Below, piece by piece: positions 35,144-44,092 of a stretch of 64,000 bases of DNA (position 1 is its first letter; every line of letters starts with the position of its first letter). Made by a program: the position numbers and the translations under genes. The DNA is from Chitinophagaceae bacterium (lineage in GTDB: Bacteria > Bacteroidota > Bacteroidia > Chitinophagales > Chitinophagaceae): the NCBI GenBank assembly GCA_947447465.1, contig CANFKE010000002.1, positions 124,001 to 188,000 on the forward strand. The letters run 5' to 3'. Below the pieces are notes generated by a model, which was not told the origin of the DNA, made no database searches, and saw only the letters and a program-made list of their open reading frames with translations.

Positions 35144-36130
35144 TTAAAGAGATGAGGCCCTGTTTAATCTGTCGTTTATTGATCTGCCTATGCCTTCATC
35201 CGGCAGTCTTTTGACTATTATAATATCATATCCGGCGGCATCCATAATATGCATTGCGGAGTATAAGTTGTGTGCGATCAAACTCATATTTTTTGTCTCT
35301 CCTAAAATTATCTGATGTTCGTATGGCAGTAGTTGACTGTAGCTATCATAGGTCAATAGGCCGATTTTTTTGCCGGTATATTGAGTCAAAGCGTCCTCAA
35401 TATTTTGGGTCAGCAAAAGCGGTGTTCTTGGTGAATAGTGTTTTTTCAACATGCCCGGAGCAACAATGTCTTTTGTATTTGAATTCAGGATTACTTTACC
35501 CACAACAGCTTCCAGCTCTGCAATGGTTATAGACCCTAAGCGATAAACAACAGTTTCATGTTCTTTAAAGCCGATAATCGTTGATTCTATCCCCGCTTTG
35601 CATTTGCCGCCATCCAATATATAAGGTATTTTACCACCCATTTGATCATACACATGTTGTGCTGTTGTAGGACTTATGTAGCCAAAAGGGTTTGCGCTGG
35701 GAGCAGCTAACGGATAATCCAGTTGCTTTAATAAATTGTTTGCAATAGGGTGGGCAGGTAATCTGATCGCAACATTTGGCAAACCGGAGGTGACCATGTC
35801 GGGTATCAATTTCTTTTTAGGAAGTAAGATCGTTAATGGACCGGGCATGAAGTTATCGATCAATAGTTTTGCCTGCTCATTAACGTCTTCAGCCAATTCA
35901 TATATCCATTCTTTATTAGCTATATGAATGATCAATGGATTGGTGGCAGGTCTTTTTTTTGCAGAATAAACCTTTTTTATTGCCGGCTCACTAAATATGT
36001 TTGCTGCAAGGCCATACACAGTTTCTGTTGGTATCGCTACAATGTCTTCTTTGTCCAGGTAGTGCTTTGCAAGCAATATATCTGTGCCTGTTTCAGTATT
36101 GAATATCATGTCTTCACTTTTGTTTGTCAT
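35144..36130 (-). CDS. Threonylcarbamoyl-AMP synthase (Sua5/TsaC type, with C-terminal Sua5 domain)
   Basis: Makes threonylcarbamoyl-AMP from threonine, bicarbonate and ATP, the first step of t6A37 tRNA modification. From the ATG at 36130 the protein is 328 aa. The YrdC domain covers about 1-200, with VAIPTETVYGLAAN, KKRPATNPLIIHIA and APSANPFGYISPTTAQHV. A Sua5 C-terminal domain follows a linker holding APGMLKKHYSPRTP, which marks the long Sua5 form. I chose this start because ATGA overlaps the upstream stop by four bases; an ATG nine bases earlier is also open. It is the last gene of the icd-purK-purE operon. Confidence 0.92.
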   Translation of the reverse strand: MTNKSEDMIFNTETGTDILLAKHYLDKEDIVAIPTETVYGLAANIFSEPAIKKVYSAKKRPATNPLIIHIANKEWIYELAEDVNEQAKLLIDNFMPGPLTILLPKKKLIPDMVTSGLPNVAIRLPAHPIANNLLKQLDYPLAAPSANPFGYISPTTAQHVYDQMGGKIPYILDGGKCKAGIESTIIGFKEHETVVYRLGSITIAELEAVVGKVILNSNTKDIVAPGMLKKHYSPRTPLLLTQNIEDALTQYTGKKIGLLTYDSYSQLLPYEHQIILGETKNMSLIAHNLYSAMHIMDAAGYDIIIVKRLPDEGIGRSINDRLNRASSL

Positions 36131-36984
36131 GGGTTGCAATAATCACAATACATAGGGTCTTCATATGCTCTGCCGGCAGGGTATTTTCTTTCTACCCTGT
36201 GTTCACATCGTTGGCATTCATAAACATATGAATAGGTGCTTTTGGTCGGAGATCCACATATCTTGCAAGGTAGTCCTGCCCTTACAACCTTTACATCAAA
36301 CCCGGGTAGCATACAATTCGGACACCCATTATATATAGTCTGTACAAGTTTGTGAGTAGCTTCTTGTATTATTTTTTGTCTGGAGGGGTTATTCATCGCC
36401 CTCATATCCGTCTCTATAAATACTGCTCCATATTTACTGAAGAATAATTCAAACTTTTCCTGAAGCATCTCCCAGGATGATATCCCTTTTATTATATCAT
36501 CATTACTACTTTTTGATCTGCGAATGATAAGAGCATGAGAGGGAAATTGAACTGTTGCAGCAAATTTTTTAGCATCGTGCCAATCTGTAAATGTATCTCC
36601 GGCAAAATTTGTATCGGTACTGATCAACCTTGTTTTTATTTCTATATTATTTTTCAGATCCAGCAATACCAGTATCTCTTCGTCTGCCGAAGCAAAGAAC
36701 ATTGTAGGATGTGGTCCAAATGAACCTTCACTGGCAATTGCCACATCACATCCTGTAAGCTCACACGCAGCAATACATTTTATTCTTCCGGCTTCAACAG
36801 GGTCAACAATTCGCTCTATCTCTCCACTGAAGGTGCCGTATTTATCAGTATCGAAATTTGCAGGTACTACTATCTCTACACCTATTTCATTTTTAAGAAT
36901 AGGACCTATTATTGCATCTTTACCATGCATAGTAGCAATGGCAACTTTTCTACCCGCGAAGTATTGCCTGATTGTAGCATTCAT
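36127..36984 (-). CDS. DUF6671-like protein with C-terminal zinc ribbons
   Basis: Protein of 285 aa and unknown function. The N-terminal 200 or so residues contain KVAIATMHGKDAIIGPIL and CELTGCDVAIASEGSFGPHP, blocks I associate with the DUF6671 family. The C-terminal part has four CxxC pairs (CPNC, CKIC, CQRC, CDYC), which should bind one or two zinc ions as zinc ribbons. It is cytoplasmic, with no signal or membrane segment. The gap to the small upstream gene is one base, and the stop overlaps the Sua5 start, so the three genes are coupled. An RNA- or nucleotide-related role is conceivable from context but untested. Confidence 0.7.
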   Translation of the reverse strand: MNATIRQYFAGRKVAIATMHGKDAIIGPILKNEIGVEIVVPANFDTDKYGTFSGEIERIVDPVEAGRIKCIAACELTGCDVAIASEGSFGPHPTMFFASADEEILVLLDLKNNIEIKTRLISTDTNFAGDTFTDWHDAKKFAATVQFPSHALIIRRSKSSNDDIIKGISSWEMLQEKFELFFSKYGAVFIETDMRAMNNPSRQKIIQEATHKLVQTIYNGCPNCMLPGFDVKVVRAGLPCKICGSPTKSTYSYVYECQRCEHRVERKYPAGRAYEDPMYCDYCNP

Positions 36985-36985
36985 A

Positions 36986-37249
36986 CTAATCCAGTAATGG
37001 TTCTACAACAATTATTGCATGAAGATTGACTATTTTGTCGCCTATCTTATCCAAAGCCTTTTTAAGTTCTGCGGCTACTGTAACTCTTCTTTCTTCATCA
37101 TATTGCAAATAATCTTCGGTAATGGTGCTCCCTTTGAAACTTTTTAATTCTATCTGAATTTTATCCTTTATTAAATTCATGATAAGTCCTTTAGCATGTT
37201 CAGACTGAAAGCTACCCTGTATCATCACGATCTCGTTTTGTTGTGTCAT
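36986..37249 (-). CDS. Small conserved-looking protein of unknown function (87 aa)
   Basis: A compact soluble 87-residue protein starting MTQQNEIVMIQGSFQSEHAK and ending in a hydrophobic beta-like IVNLHAIIVVEPLLD. Alternating charged and hydrophobic residues suggest a small alpha/beta fold. I do not recognise a named family. It sits 33 bases after purE and one base before the DUF6671-like gene, in the same operon. The tight spacing supports a real gene. Confidence 0.65.
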   Translation of the reverse strand: MTQQNEIVMIQGSFQSEHAKGLIMNLIKDKIQIELKSFKGSTITEDYLQYDEERRVTVAAELKKALDKIGDKIVNLHAIIVVEPLLD

Positions 37250-37282
37250 TTGTTTGCATTTATGAGGTAAAGAATGTTATTC

Positions 37283-37780
37283 CTATGCTTTCCGACTTAT
37301 ATCTGTTTGCTGGCTTTTGACCTTCTCAACATTTTTTGCTTTTGCTTCCTTTAGCATATTCATGAGCCTGTCATCATGTATGGCCAACATTTGCACCGCC
37401 AGCAATCCTGCATTATGAGCTCCGTTTACAGCTACAGTAGCTACAGGTATATCATTAGGCATCTGCACTATAGACAGTAAAGAATCCCAACCATCCAGTG
37501 AATTGCTTGATTTTACCGGAACACCTATCACCGGTATTGTAGTAATAGCAGCTACCATCCCGGGCAAATGTGCTGATCCTCCGGCTCCGGCAATGATCAC
37601 TTTCAGACCTCTTTCAAGGGCAGTATTGGCATAGTCAAACATAATTTGTGGACTACGGTGTGCTGAAATAACTGTGAATTCATAAGGGATCTTGTAGTGA
37701 TCCAAAATATCAGCTGCCGGTTTCATGATGGCAGCATCAGAGCTGCTCCCCATTATTATTCCTATCATTGGTGGTTGCAT
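37283..37780 (-). CDS. purE: N5-carboxyaminoimidazole ribonucleotide mutase PurE
   Basis: Purine biosynthesis: moves the carboxyl group of N5-CAIR to give CAIR. It is 165 aa, the usual class I PurE length. Diagnostic blocks are [15 protein letters not shown] at the N-terminus, [14 protein letters not shown] in the active site and [16 protein letters not shown]. It lies four bases after purK, so the two enzymes of the ATP-dependent carboxylation route are co-transcribed. Confidence 0.96.
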   Translation of the reverse strand: MQPPMIGIIMGSSSDAAIMKPAADILDHYKIPYEFTVISAHRSPQIMFDYANTALERGLKVIIAGAGGSAHLPGMVAAITTIPVIGVPVKSSNSLDGWDSLLSIVQMPNDIPVATVAVNGAHNAGLLAVQMLAIHDDRLMNMLKEAKAKNVEKVKSQQTDISRKA

Positions 37781-37784
37781 TTTA

Positions 37785-38894
37785 TTAGTTTAAAATATTC
37801 TTAATAGCTGCTATTTGTGCAATTACTCCTTCAATATTGGGTTCGGTAATTGTAATGTGACCTATCTTTCTGCCTATCTTACTATTGGTTTTTCCATAAT
37901 AATGAACATGTACGCCGGGTCTGCTTATCATCCCCGACAGATCATATTGTTTGCCGGTCTCTATCAGATTTACTAGCCCTGCTTTGCCATTTAGTCGCGT
38001 ATCTCCAAGTGGCATACCGGTAATTGCACGTATCAGTTGCTCATATTGCGACGTTGCACATGCTTCTATTGTATGATGACCACTGTTATGTGGTCTGGGT
38101 GCTAGTTCATTTACCAGCAAAGTGCCATCTTCACAGACAAACATTTCTATTGCCATGATTCCTACCAAAGACATTTCCGTAGCAATTTTTATAGCAATTT
38201 CATATGCTTGATTGGTGATCGACAAATCCAGATTGGCAGGACAGATCTGAAAGTCCAGCAGGTGTTTTTCAGGATTGAAAACCATCAGCGTTGGTTCATA
38301 ATATTCAATAGCACCATCTTCGCCTCTGGCTACTATCACCGATATTTCATGTTTTATCTTTGCTTTTTGCTCTAGTATCGATGGTCCGTCAAAAGCATTT
38401 TCAATGTCCGACTCAGTATGTAACATCATTACACCCTTACCATCATAGCCATTTTTACGCATTTTCAAGCATGCAGGAAATCCTGAAACAAGACTATATA
38501 ATTGCTCTTTATTGGGAACCGACACATAGGGTACTGTCGGGATATTATGCCTGATAAGAAATTCTTTTTGATCTTGTTTGTCTTGAATAATTTCTATTAG
38601 TTCAGGCGATGGGTGGATTTTCACGCCATTATCTCGTAAAAATTTCAACGCAGCAGTATTTACAGCTTCTTTTTCGATGGTCACTATATCGCATTGTTTA
38701 CCAAATGCTACTACGTCTTCATAGATGTTAGGATCACCGCAGATAAATGAATTGGTATATCTGGCTGCTGGTGCGTCAATATCTTTATCTAATACCGATA
38801 TTTCCAGACCGAAATCGATCGCAGATCTTATAAGCATGGCGCCAAGTTGTCCGCCACCAAGTATGCCAATTCGAACTTTGTTATTGTGTATCAT
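37785..38894 (-). CDS. purK: N5-carboxyaminoimidazole ribonucleotide synthase PurK
   Basis: ATP-grasp enzyme that forms N5-CAIR from AIR, bicarbonate and ATP. It is 369 aa. The N-terminal [17 protein letters not shown] is the typical PurK opening. [17 protein letters not shown] marks the ATP-grasp nucleotide site, and [18 protein letters not shown] the metal and substrate site. It starts seven bases after icd and ends four bases before purE. Confidence 0.96.
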   Translation of the reverse strand: MIHNNKVRIGILGGGQLGAMLIRSAIDFGLEISVLDKDIDAPAARYTNSFICGDPNIYEDVVAFGKQCDIVTIEKEAVNTAALKFLRDNGVKIHPSPELIEIIQDKQDQKEFLIRHNIPTVPYVSVPNKEQLYSLVSGFPACLKMRKNGYDGKGVMMLHTESDIENAFDGPSILEQKAKIKHEISVIVARGEDGAIEYYEPTLMVFNPEKHLLDFQICPANLDLSITNQAYEIAIKIATEMSLVGIMAIEMFVCEDGTLLVNELAPRPHNSGHHTIEACATSQYEQLIRAITGMPLGDTRLNGKAGLVNLIETGKQYDLSGMISRPGVHVHYYGKTNSKIGRKIGHITITEPNIEGVIAQIAAIKNILN

Positions 38895-38901
38895 ATGTGC
38901 A

Positions 38902-40353
38902 TTATTGTCCTTGTGCTAATGAATATGACTTAACACCTCCATACATCATTAACCATTCTATGGAGCATATTTTTATCGATTTCGAAATTTCCTTAGCAAG
39001 ATCAAGTATTTCATCGGCAGATAATGATGGGGCACCGGGCTCTCTTTCTATTCTCACTCTGTATTGATCCACGCAATCTGTAAGCAGAGAACCATCAGGA
39101 TATACTTGCGTACCCCTGTTGCTGATCATGATCAAAGACATATTGTCTGGTAATTTATCTTTGAATTTGTGTGCTATAGCCTTTGGTTGTTCTGTGCTTT
39201 CTACAAAAAAGTCGGCACCATTTACAATTACCTCCCCTTTAGTTGGTGTATGAAGTAGTTGATATTCTTCTCTTTTGCTTTGGTTGTTGATCAATGCATG
39301 TTCAGTAACATCTGTGCTGGTCGTGAGTTGCAGATTCTTTATTATCTGCTCAGAAAATTCTGTAGTATTCAGTTGCTTTTCTTTATCGGAGCCAAAATCT
39401 ATTGTGTGGTATCCTTGTTGTAATGTAGTGAACAACGAATTTTCTATTGCGATCGCTTCATTGGTCATTCCAAGGTGTCTTAGCATCATGCAGCTGCTTA
39501 TCAGCAAAGCTGTAGGGTTCGCTATATTCTTGCCTGCTATGTCGGGTGCTGAACCATGCACAGCTTCAAAGATGCATACATTATCTCCGATGTTAGCCGA
39601 TGGTGCAAATCCCAGACCACCTACAAGCCCCGCGCAAAGGTCAGAAAGTATATCTCCCTGTAGATTCGGCAAAACTATTACTTCAAAGTCGTTAGGACGA
39701 GCTACCAATTTCATGGCAAGATCATCAACTATGATATCATTTGCTATTATTTCAGGATAGTCTTTTGCTACTTCATAAAAGCATTCCAGAAACAAGCCGT
39801 CTGTCATTTTCATTATGTTTGCCTTATGACCGCAGGTAACTTTTTTAGCACCTTGTTTGCGTGCCATATCAAAGGTGTATTTGTGCACCTGCATAGAACC
39901 GGGACGTGTAATAAATCTGCGGCATAATGCTACGTCCTCTGTTAGCATATGTTCTATTCCTCCGTAAGTATCCTCAATGTTTTCCCTTACCATGGTAATA
40001 TCAATCGGGATGCCCGCCTTTGAGAACACAGTATCAACTCCGTTGAGCGATTTGAATACTCGTTTATTGGCATATGTACTCCACATTTTACGTGCGGTCA
40101 CATTTATACTCTTCATGCCTTTGCCTTTGGGTGTTTCCATCGGGCCTTTCAGCAATATGCCTAATTCTTCTATTTTGTTTTTTGCTTCCGGGGTCATTCC
40201 TGATGAATATCCTTTTTCATACCAGGTCTTTCCCATGTCCACCAATTCATATTCTAATGGTGCACCGGTAGCTTTGATTATTGACAGGGTAGCGTCCATT
40301 ATTTCAGGACCAATTCCGTCTCCTTTTGCAACTGCTATTTTTATTTTTTTCAT
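38902..40353 (-). CDS. icd: NADP-dependent isocitrate dehydrogenase (long form with C-terminal domain)
   Basis: TCA-cycle enzyme, isocitrate to 2-oxoglutarate. It is 483 aa. The dehydrogenase core (about 1-335) shows VAKGDGIGPEIM, TMVRENIEDTYGGIEH, KANIMKMTDGLFLE and EAVHGSAPDIAGKNIANPTA. About 140 further residues form an extra C-terminal domain like that of the Thermus thermophilus-type enzymes, ending in SIEWLMMYGGVKSYSLAQG. It is the first gene of a six-gene operon with purK and purE; the upstream region carries one copy of the TAGTAATACTATTA motif. The coenzyme is inferred from subfamily, not read from residues. Confidence 0.88.
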   Translation of the reverse strand: MKKIKIAVAKGDGIGPEIMDATLSIIKATGAPLEYELVDMGKTWYEKGYSSGMTPEAKNKIEELGILLKGPMETPKGKGMKSINVTARKMWSTYANKRVFKSLNGVDTVFSKAGIPIDITMVRENIEDTYGGIEHMLTEDVALCRRFITRPGSMQVHKYTFDMARKQGAKKVTCGHKANIMKMTDGLFLECFYEVAKDYPEIIANDIIVDDLAMKLVARPNDFEVIVLPNLQGDILSDLCAGLVGGLGFAPSANIGDNVCIFEAVHGSAPDIAGKNIANPTALLISSCMMLRHLGMTNEAIAIENSLFTTLQQGYHTIDFGSDKEKQLNTTEFSEQIIKNLQLTTSTDVTEHALINNQSKREEYQLLHTPTKGEVIVNGADFFVESTEQPKAIAHKFKDKLPDNMSLIMISNRGTQVYPDGSLLTDCVDQYRVRIEREPGAPSLSADEILDLAKEISKSIKICSIEWLMMYGGVKSYSLAQGQ

Positions 40354-40424
40354 AATGGCCTTGATGTGTTTTTCAATTTTTTGTGCACATCACTTTGCAA
40401 AAGTAATAAAACTATTTTAATTGG

Positions 40425-40438
40425 TAGTAATACTATTA
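40425..40438. promoter_or_regulatory. TAGTAATACTATTA motif upstream of icd
   Basis: The 14-base TAGTAATACTATTA is identical to the inner part of the palindrome before the exporter operon (29602-29615). It lies 72 bases upstream of icd and 141 bases upstream of rarA on the other strand. It may be a shared operator or chance in AT-rich DNA. Confidence 0.35.
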
Positions 40439-40578
40439 TTTGTTGTTAAAAATATTTTATCAATCATTGTATAACAATAATCAATTCAGAAAATAAACAC
40501 ACTATCAAAAACATTATGTTGTCGGAATAGCTGTATAAAAACGATTAAAATCGTAAGTTGCATGGAGGAGAATAGACT

Positions 40579-41847
40579 ATGTCAGCAAATAATACACCGC
40601 TAGCTGAGCGGGTAAGGCCACAGACACTGAATGATTTTATAGGACAAGACCATCTTGTTGGTAAGGGTAAAGTATTGGAGCAGATAGTGCATGGCGGCAA
40701 AGCTCACTCTATAATCTTTTGGGGCCCTCCGGGTGTAGGGAAGACCACTCTTGCGCAGATCATCGCCCATTCACTCAATATGCCCTTTTTTACATTAAGT
40801 GCTATTGATAGCGGTGTAAAAGATGTTCGTGCAGTGATAGATTTGGCGCGTAAGGCAGGGCATGCGCTATTGTTTATAGACGAAATTCACAGATTCAATA
40901 AAGCACAGCAAGACAGTTTGTTAGGTGCAGTTGAAAAAGGTATCATTACTCTTATCGGAGCAACTACAGAAAATCCTTCTTTCGAGGTCATCGGTGCATT
41001 GCTCAGTCGTTGTCAGGTATATGTCCTTAATGCACTTAATGAAGACAATATGATGGCACTGGTTCATCAGGCTATGGTCAGAGATAAGTGGCTTTCTGAT
41101 CAACATATTCGTATCGATCAATGGGACGCATTGATCCAGCTAAGCGGAGGTGATGCGCGGCGGCTGCTCAATCTTACTGAACTCATTGCTGCATCCTTAC
41201 CTGAAGGGGATAAAGTGTTTACCAATGTTAGGGTACAAGATATTGTGCAAAGGAAAATGGCTCTGTATGATAAGTCGGGAGAGCAGCACTATGATATAAT
41301 TTCAGCTTTCATTAAGTCATTAAGGGGAAGCGATCCTAATGCGGCGGTCTATTATCTCGCACGTATGATTGAAGGAGGGGAAGACCCTAAGTTCATAGCT
41401 CGCCGAATGATCATATTGGCCAGTGAAGATATAGGTAATGCAAACCCCAATGCTTTATTGTTGGCAACCAGTTGTTTTCAGGCTGTTGAAATGATAGGGT
41501 ATCCCGAATGCAGGATCATATTGTCACAATGTGCTACTTATCTTGCTTCTTCTGCAAAAAGCAATGCAGCATACATGGCTATCAACAAAGCACAGCAATT
41601 GGTCAGCAAGACCGGCGACCTTTCTGTTCCGTTGCACATTCGTAATGCGCCTACTGGCTTGATGAAAAACCTGGGCTACAGCAAAGGTTACGAATATGCT
41701 CATGACCATCCCGGAAATTTTGTTCAACAGGAATTTCTGCCCGATGAAATTAGTGGTATGAAACTATATGATCCGGCAGATAATGCCGCCGAGTCGCGTA
41801 TGCGTGAGTATTTACGCAACTGCTGGAAAGAGAAATATGGTTATTAA
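40579..41847 (+). CDS. rarA: Replication-associated recombination protein A (RarA/MgsA)
   Basis: AAA+ ATPase of the clamp-loader-like family acting at stalled replication forks. It is 422 aa. PLAERVRPQTLNDFIGQDHL is the standard RarA start. Walker A is GPPGVGKTT, Walker B LLFIDEIHRFNKAQQD and sensor 1 IGATTENPSFEV. The C-terminal tetramerisation region carries SLRGSDPNAAVYYLARMIEGGEDP. It is a single gene, divergent from the icd operon. Confidence 0.95.
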   Translation: MSANNTPLAERVRPQTLNDFIGQDHLVGKGKVLEQIVHGGKAHSIIFWGPPGVGKTTLAQIIAHSLNMPFFTLSAIDSGVKDVRAVIDLARKAGHALLFIDEIHRFNKAQQDSLLGAVEKGIITLIGATTENPSFEVIGALLSRCQVYVLNALNEDNMMALVHQAMVRDKWLSDQHIRIDQWDALIQLSGGDARRLLNLTELIAASLPEGDKVFTNVRVQDIVQRKMALYDKSGEQHYDIISAFIKSLRGSDPNAAVYYLARMIEGGEDPKFIARRMIILASEDIGNANPNALLLATSCFQAVEMIGYPECRIILSQCATYLASSAKSNAAYMAINKAQQLVSKTGDLSVPLHIRNAPTGLMKNLGYSKGYEYAHDHPGNFVQQEFLPDEISGMKLYDPADNAAESRMREYLRNCWKEKYGY

Positions 41848-42040
41848 AGTTGTTTTATTTTTTATCAGAAGCAGGTATAGTTACGTGTATATAATATACC
41901 GTTTAGCTTCACCATTCTTTGTTCAAATTCAGACAAAACAACTTCATATAGCCCCATCCACCTACAATTATATCTTATCTACCGATAACCTGATATCCGG
42001 TTGCAATACATTCTCTTTCTTTGTATCCCAATTATAAAAT

Positions 42041-43021
42041 ATGTCTATTTTACAGCCTTCAAAGAAGATCGGAAATACTTATCAGAATCCAATCCCCACA
42101 ATTCAAACCGATGGCGGATTTTTACCAATACTCTGGAAATATATTACGTCAAAAGAAGAAAGAGTACCAAAAATACCTATAGGTCCATTCCCGGTCAATA
42201 TAAAACATTACGATACACCTTCCACTACAGGGCTTCGCATTACATGGATGGGACATTCCTCTTTGCTGATAGAGATAGATGGACGGAGATTCCTTACTGA
42301 TCCTGTTATTGGAAGAGCATCTTTTTTGCAATCCGTTGGTCCCAAAAGGTTTTTTCCATATCCATTAGCATTACATCAGGCACCTGTGTTGGATGGCATC
42401 ATTCTTTCTCATGATCATTACGATCATCTGGATATCTTAGCTATTAAACAACTCATCAATAACCCGGCTCCTGTCTATTGCTCATTAGGCGTTGGTGCTC
42501 ATCTTATTAAGTGGGGCATTGCCCCTGATAGGATCAATGAAATGGATTGGATGCAAACGCTTTCCGTGGCCAACGATTGTACCATCACAGCTTTACCGGC
42601 ACGTCACTTTTCTGGCAGAGGAATTACCAATCGCAACCAAACACTTTGGTCTTCATTTACGATCAAAGGCACTAAGCATAATATTTACTTCGGTGCAGAT
42701 TCCGGCTGGCATCCGGGTTTTAAAGAAATTGGAGAGCAGTTTGGTCCATTCGACCTTACAATGCTTGAAGTCGGTGCTTCCGACCCATCTTGGCCGGACA
42801 TTCACATGGGACCACATAAAGCTACTGATGCTCATCTTGCGCTCAATAGCAAATTAATGATGCCTATCCATTGGGGTACTTTTAATCTTGCGCTCCATGC
42901 ATGGCGCGAACCTGTCGAAACGACCATTCAGCTCGCGGATAAAAAAGGTATAAAACTATTCCTTCCCAAACCGGGAGCAGTTACTGAAGTAGAGGAGCAC
43001 AACAGCAGTTGGTGGAAATAA
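42041..43021 (+). CDS. MBL-fold metal-dependent hydrolase, UlaG/NAPE-PLD-like
   Basis: Metallo-beta-lactamase-fold hydrolase of 326 aa, probably cytoplasmic because no signal peptide is seen. Metal ligands appear in ILSHDHYDHLD (HxHxDH motif), PARHFSGRG and FGADSGWHPGF; ITWMGHSSLLIEIDG precedes them. The C-terminal MPIHWGTFNLALHAWREP supplies the last histidine. Relatives include the NAPE-hydrolysing phospholipase D and UlaG lactonase groups; the substrate cannot be told from sequence. Confidence 0.85.
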   Translation: MSILQPSKKIGNTYQNPIPTIQTDGGFLPILWKYITSKEERVPKIPIGPFPVNIKHYDTPSTTGLRITWMGHSSLLIEIDGRRFLTDPVIGRASFLQSVGPKRFFPYPLALHQAPVLDGIILSHDHYDHLDILAIKQLINNPAPVYCSLGVGAHLIKWGIAPDRINEMDWMQTLSVANDCTITALPARHFSGRGITNRNQTLWSSFTIKGTKHNIYFGADSGWHPGFKEIGEQFGPFDLTMLEVGASDPSWPDIHMGPHKATDAHLALNSKLMMPIHWGTFNLALHAWREPVETTIQLADKKGIKLFLPKPGAVTEVEEHNSSWWK

Positions 43022-43120
43022 TATGCTTATCCTTATCCTTTAATTTTCAATGATTTAATGTGGTTTTAGGTGTCTGATTTTCAAAAATCAATAGTTACTC
43101 ATTGATAATAATATCATCAT

Positions 43121-43153
43121 TTGTATCCCGGTTGTCCATCAGCCGGGATACAA
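43121..43153. terminator. Hairpin between the MBL gene and lptB
   Basis: TTGTATCCCGG and CCGGGATACAA pair perfectly (11 bp) around a loop of 11 bases. No clear T-run follows. It either ends the MBL transcript or acts in the lptB leader, and it argues against an lptB start upstream of it. Confidence 0.5.
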
Positions 43154-43246
43154 CATTTATTGTACGACCTCTTTTTTAACTTTTATCTATTAAGTTTTAA
43201 CTTCACGCTCCGCCCCATTTTATTATTTTTACATAAAATTCCGCAG

Positions 43247-44011
43247 TTGAGAATACACACCGAAAATTTGGTCAAGCAATACGGCAAGCGCACAGTGGTC
43301 AACCACGTGTCTTTCGAGGTAAGCCAGGGCGAGATAGTAGGATTGTTAGGTCCAAACGGTGCCGGCAAGACCACCTCTTTTTATCAGGTAGTTGGTCTGG
43401 TAAAGCCCGACAGTGGTCGTGTTTTTCTTGACGATGAAGATATTACTGCGCTCCCTATGTATAAAAGGGCGCAAAAAGGAATAGGTTATTTACCACAGGA
43501 AGCATCTATCTTTCGTAAACTATCTGTTGAAGATAACATCAGTTCCGTGTTGGAAATGACCAAGCTGACTAAAAAAGAGCAGTCCAATAAGTTAGAAGAA
43601 TTACTGGATGAGTTCAGATTGGGGCATGTGCGTAAGAGTAATGGTGACGTACTGAGCGGGGGAGAGCGCAGGCGCACCGAGATTGCCAGAGCATTAGCAG
43701 TAAACCCAAAGTTCATTTTGCTCGATGAGCCCTTTGCGGGTATCGATCCTATTGCGGTAGAAGATATTCAGAGTATTGTAGCCACTTTGAAATTCAAAAA
43801 TATTGGTATCCTTATTACTGACCACAATGTGCAGGAAACACTTTCTATTACAGATAGGGCATATTTGCTATTTGAGGGAAAGATCTTAAAAGCCGGTACT
43901 GCCGAGGAATTGGCTGAAGATGAGCAGGTAAGAAAGGTTTACCTTGGTCAGAATTTCATTCTCAGAAGAAAGAACTATACCAATCATAATAATAATGTGA
44001 ACGCATTATAG
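43247..44011 (+). CDS. lptB: Lipopolysaccharide export ABC ATPase LptB
   Basis: Cytoplasmic ATPase driving LPS transport with LptF/G. From the TTG at 43247 the product is 254 aa starting (M)[20 protein letters not shown], the usual LptB N-terminus. A longer frame upstream runs through a hairpin and hydrophobic unrelated sequence. Walker A is GPNGAGKTT, the Q-loop [10 protein letters not shown], the signature LSGGERRR and Walker [14 protein letters not shown], with H-loop [10 protein letters not shown] short unusual tail ([15 protein letters not shown]) ends it. No other lpt gene is adjacent. Confidence 0.93.
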   Translation: MRIHTENLVKQYGKRTVVNHVSFEVSQGEIVGLLGPNGAGKTTSFYQVVGLVKPDSGRVFLDDEDITALPMYKRAQKGIGYLPQEASIFRKLSVEDNISSVLEMTKLTKKEQSNKLEELLDEFRLGHVRKSNGDVLSGGERRRTEIARALAVNPKFILLDEPFAGIDPIAVEDIQSIVATLKFKNIGILITDHNVQETLSITDRAYLLFEGKILKAGTAEELAEDEQVRKVYLGQNFILRRKNYTNHNNNVNAL

Positions 44012-44092
44012 CTGACAGTTTAGATGAGCAGGATGATATGCTCAAGTATTTATCCGCTTACTTTTTAAAACAATTAATTTTTCTATCAACAC

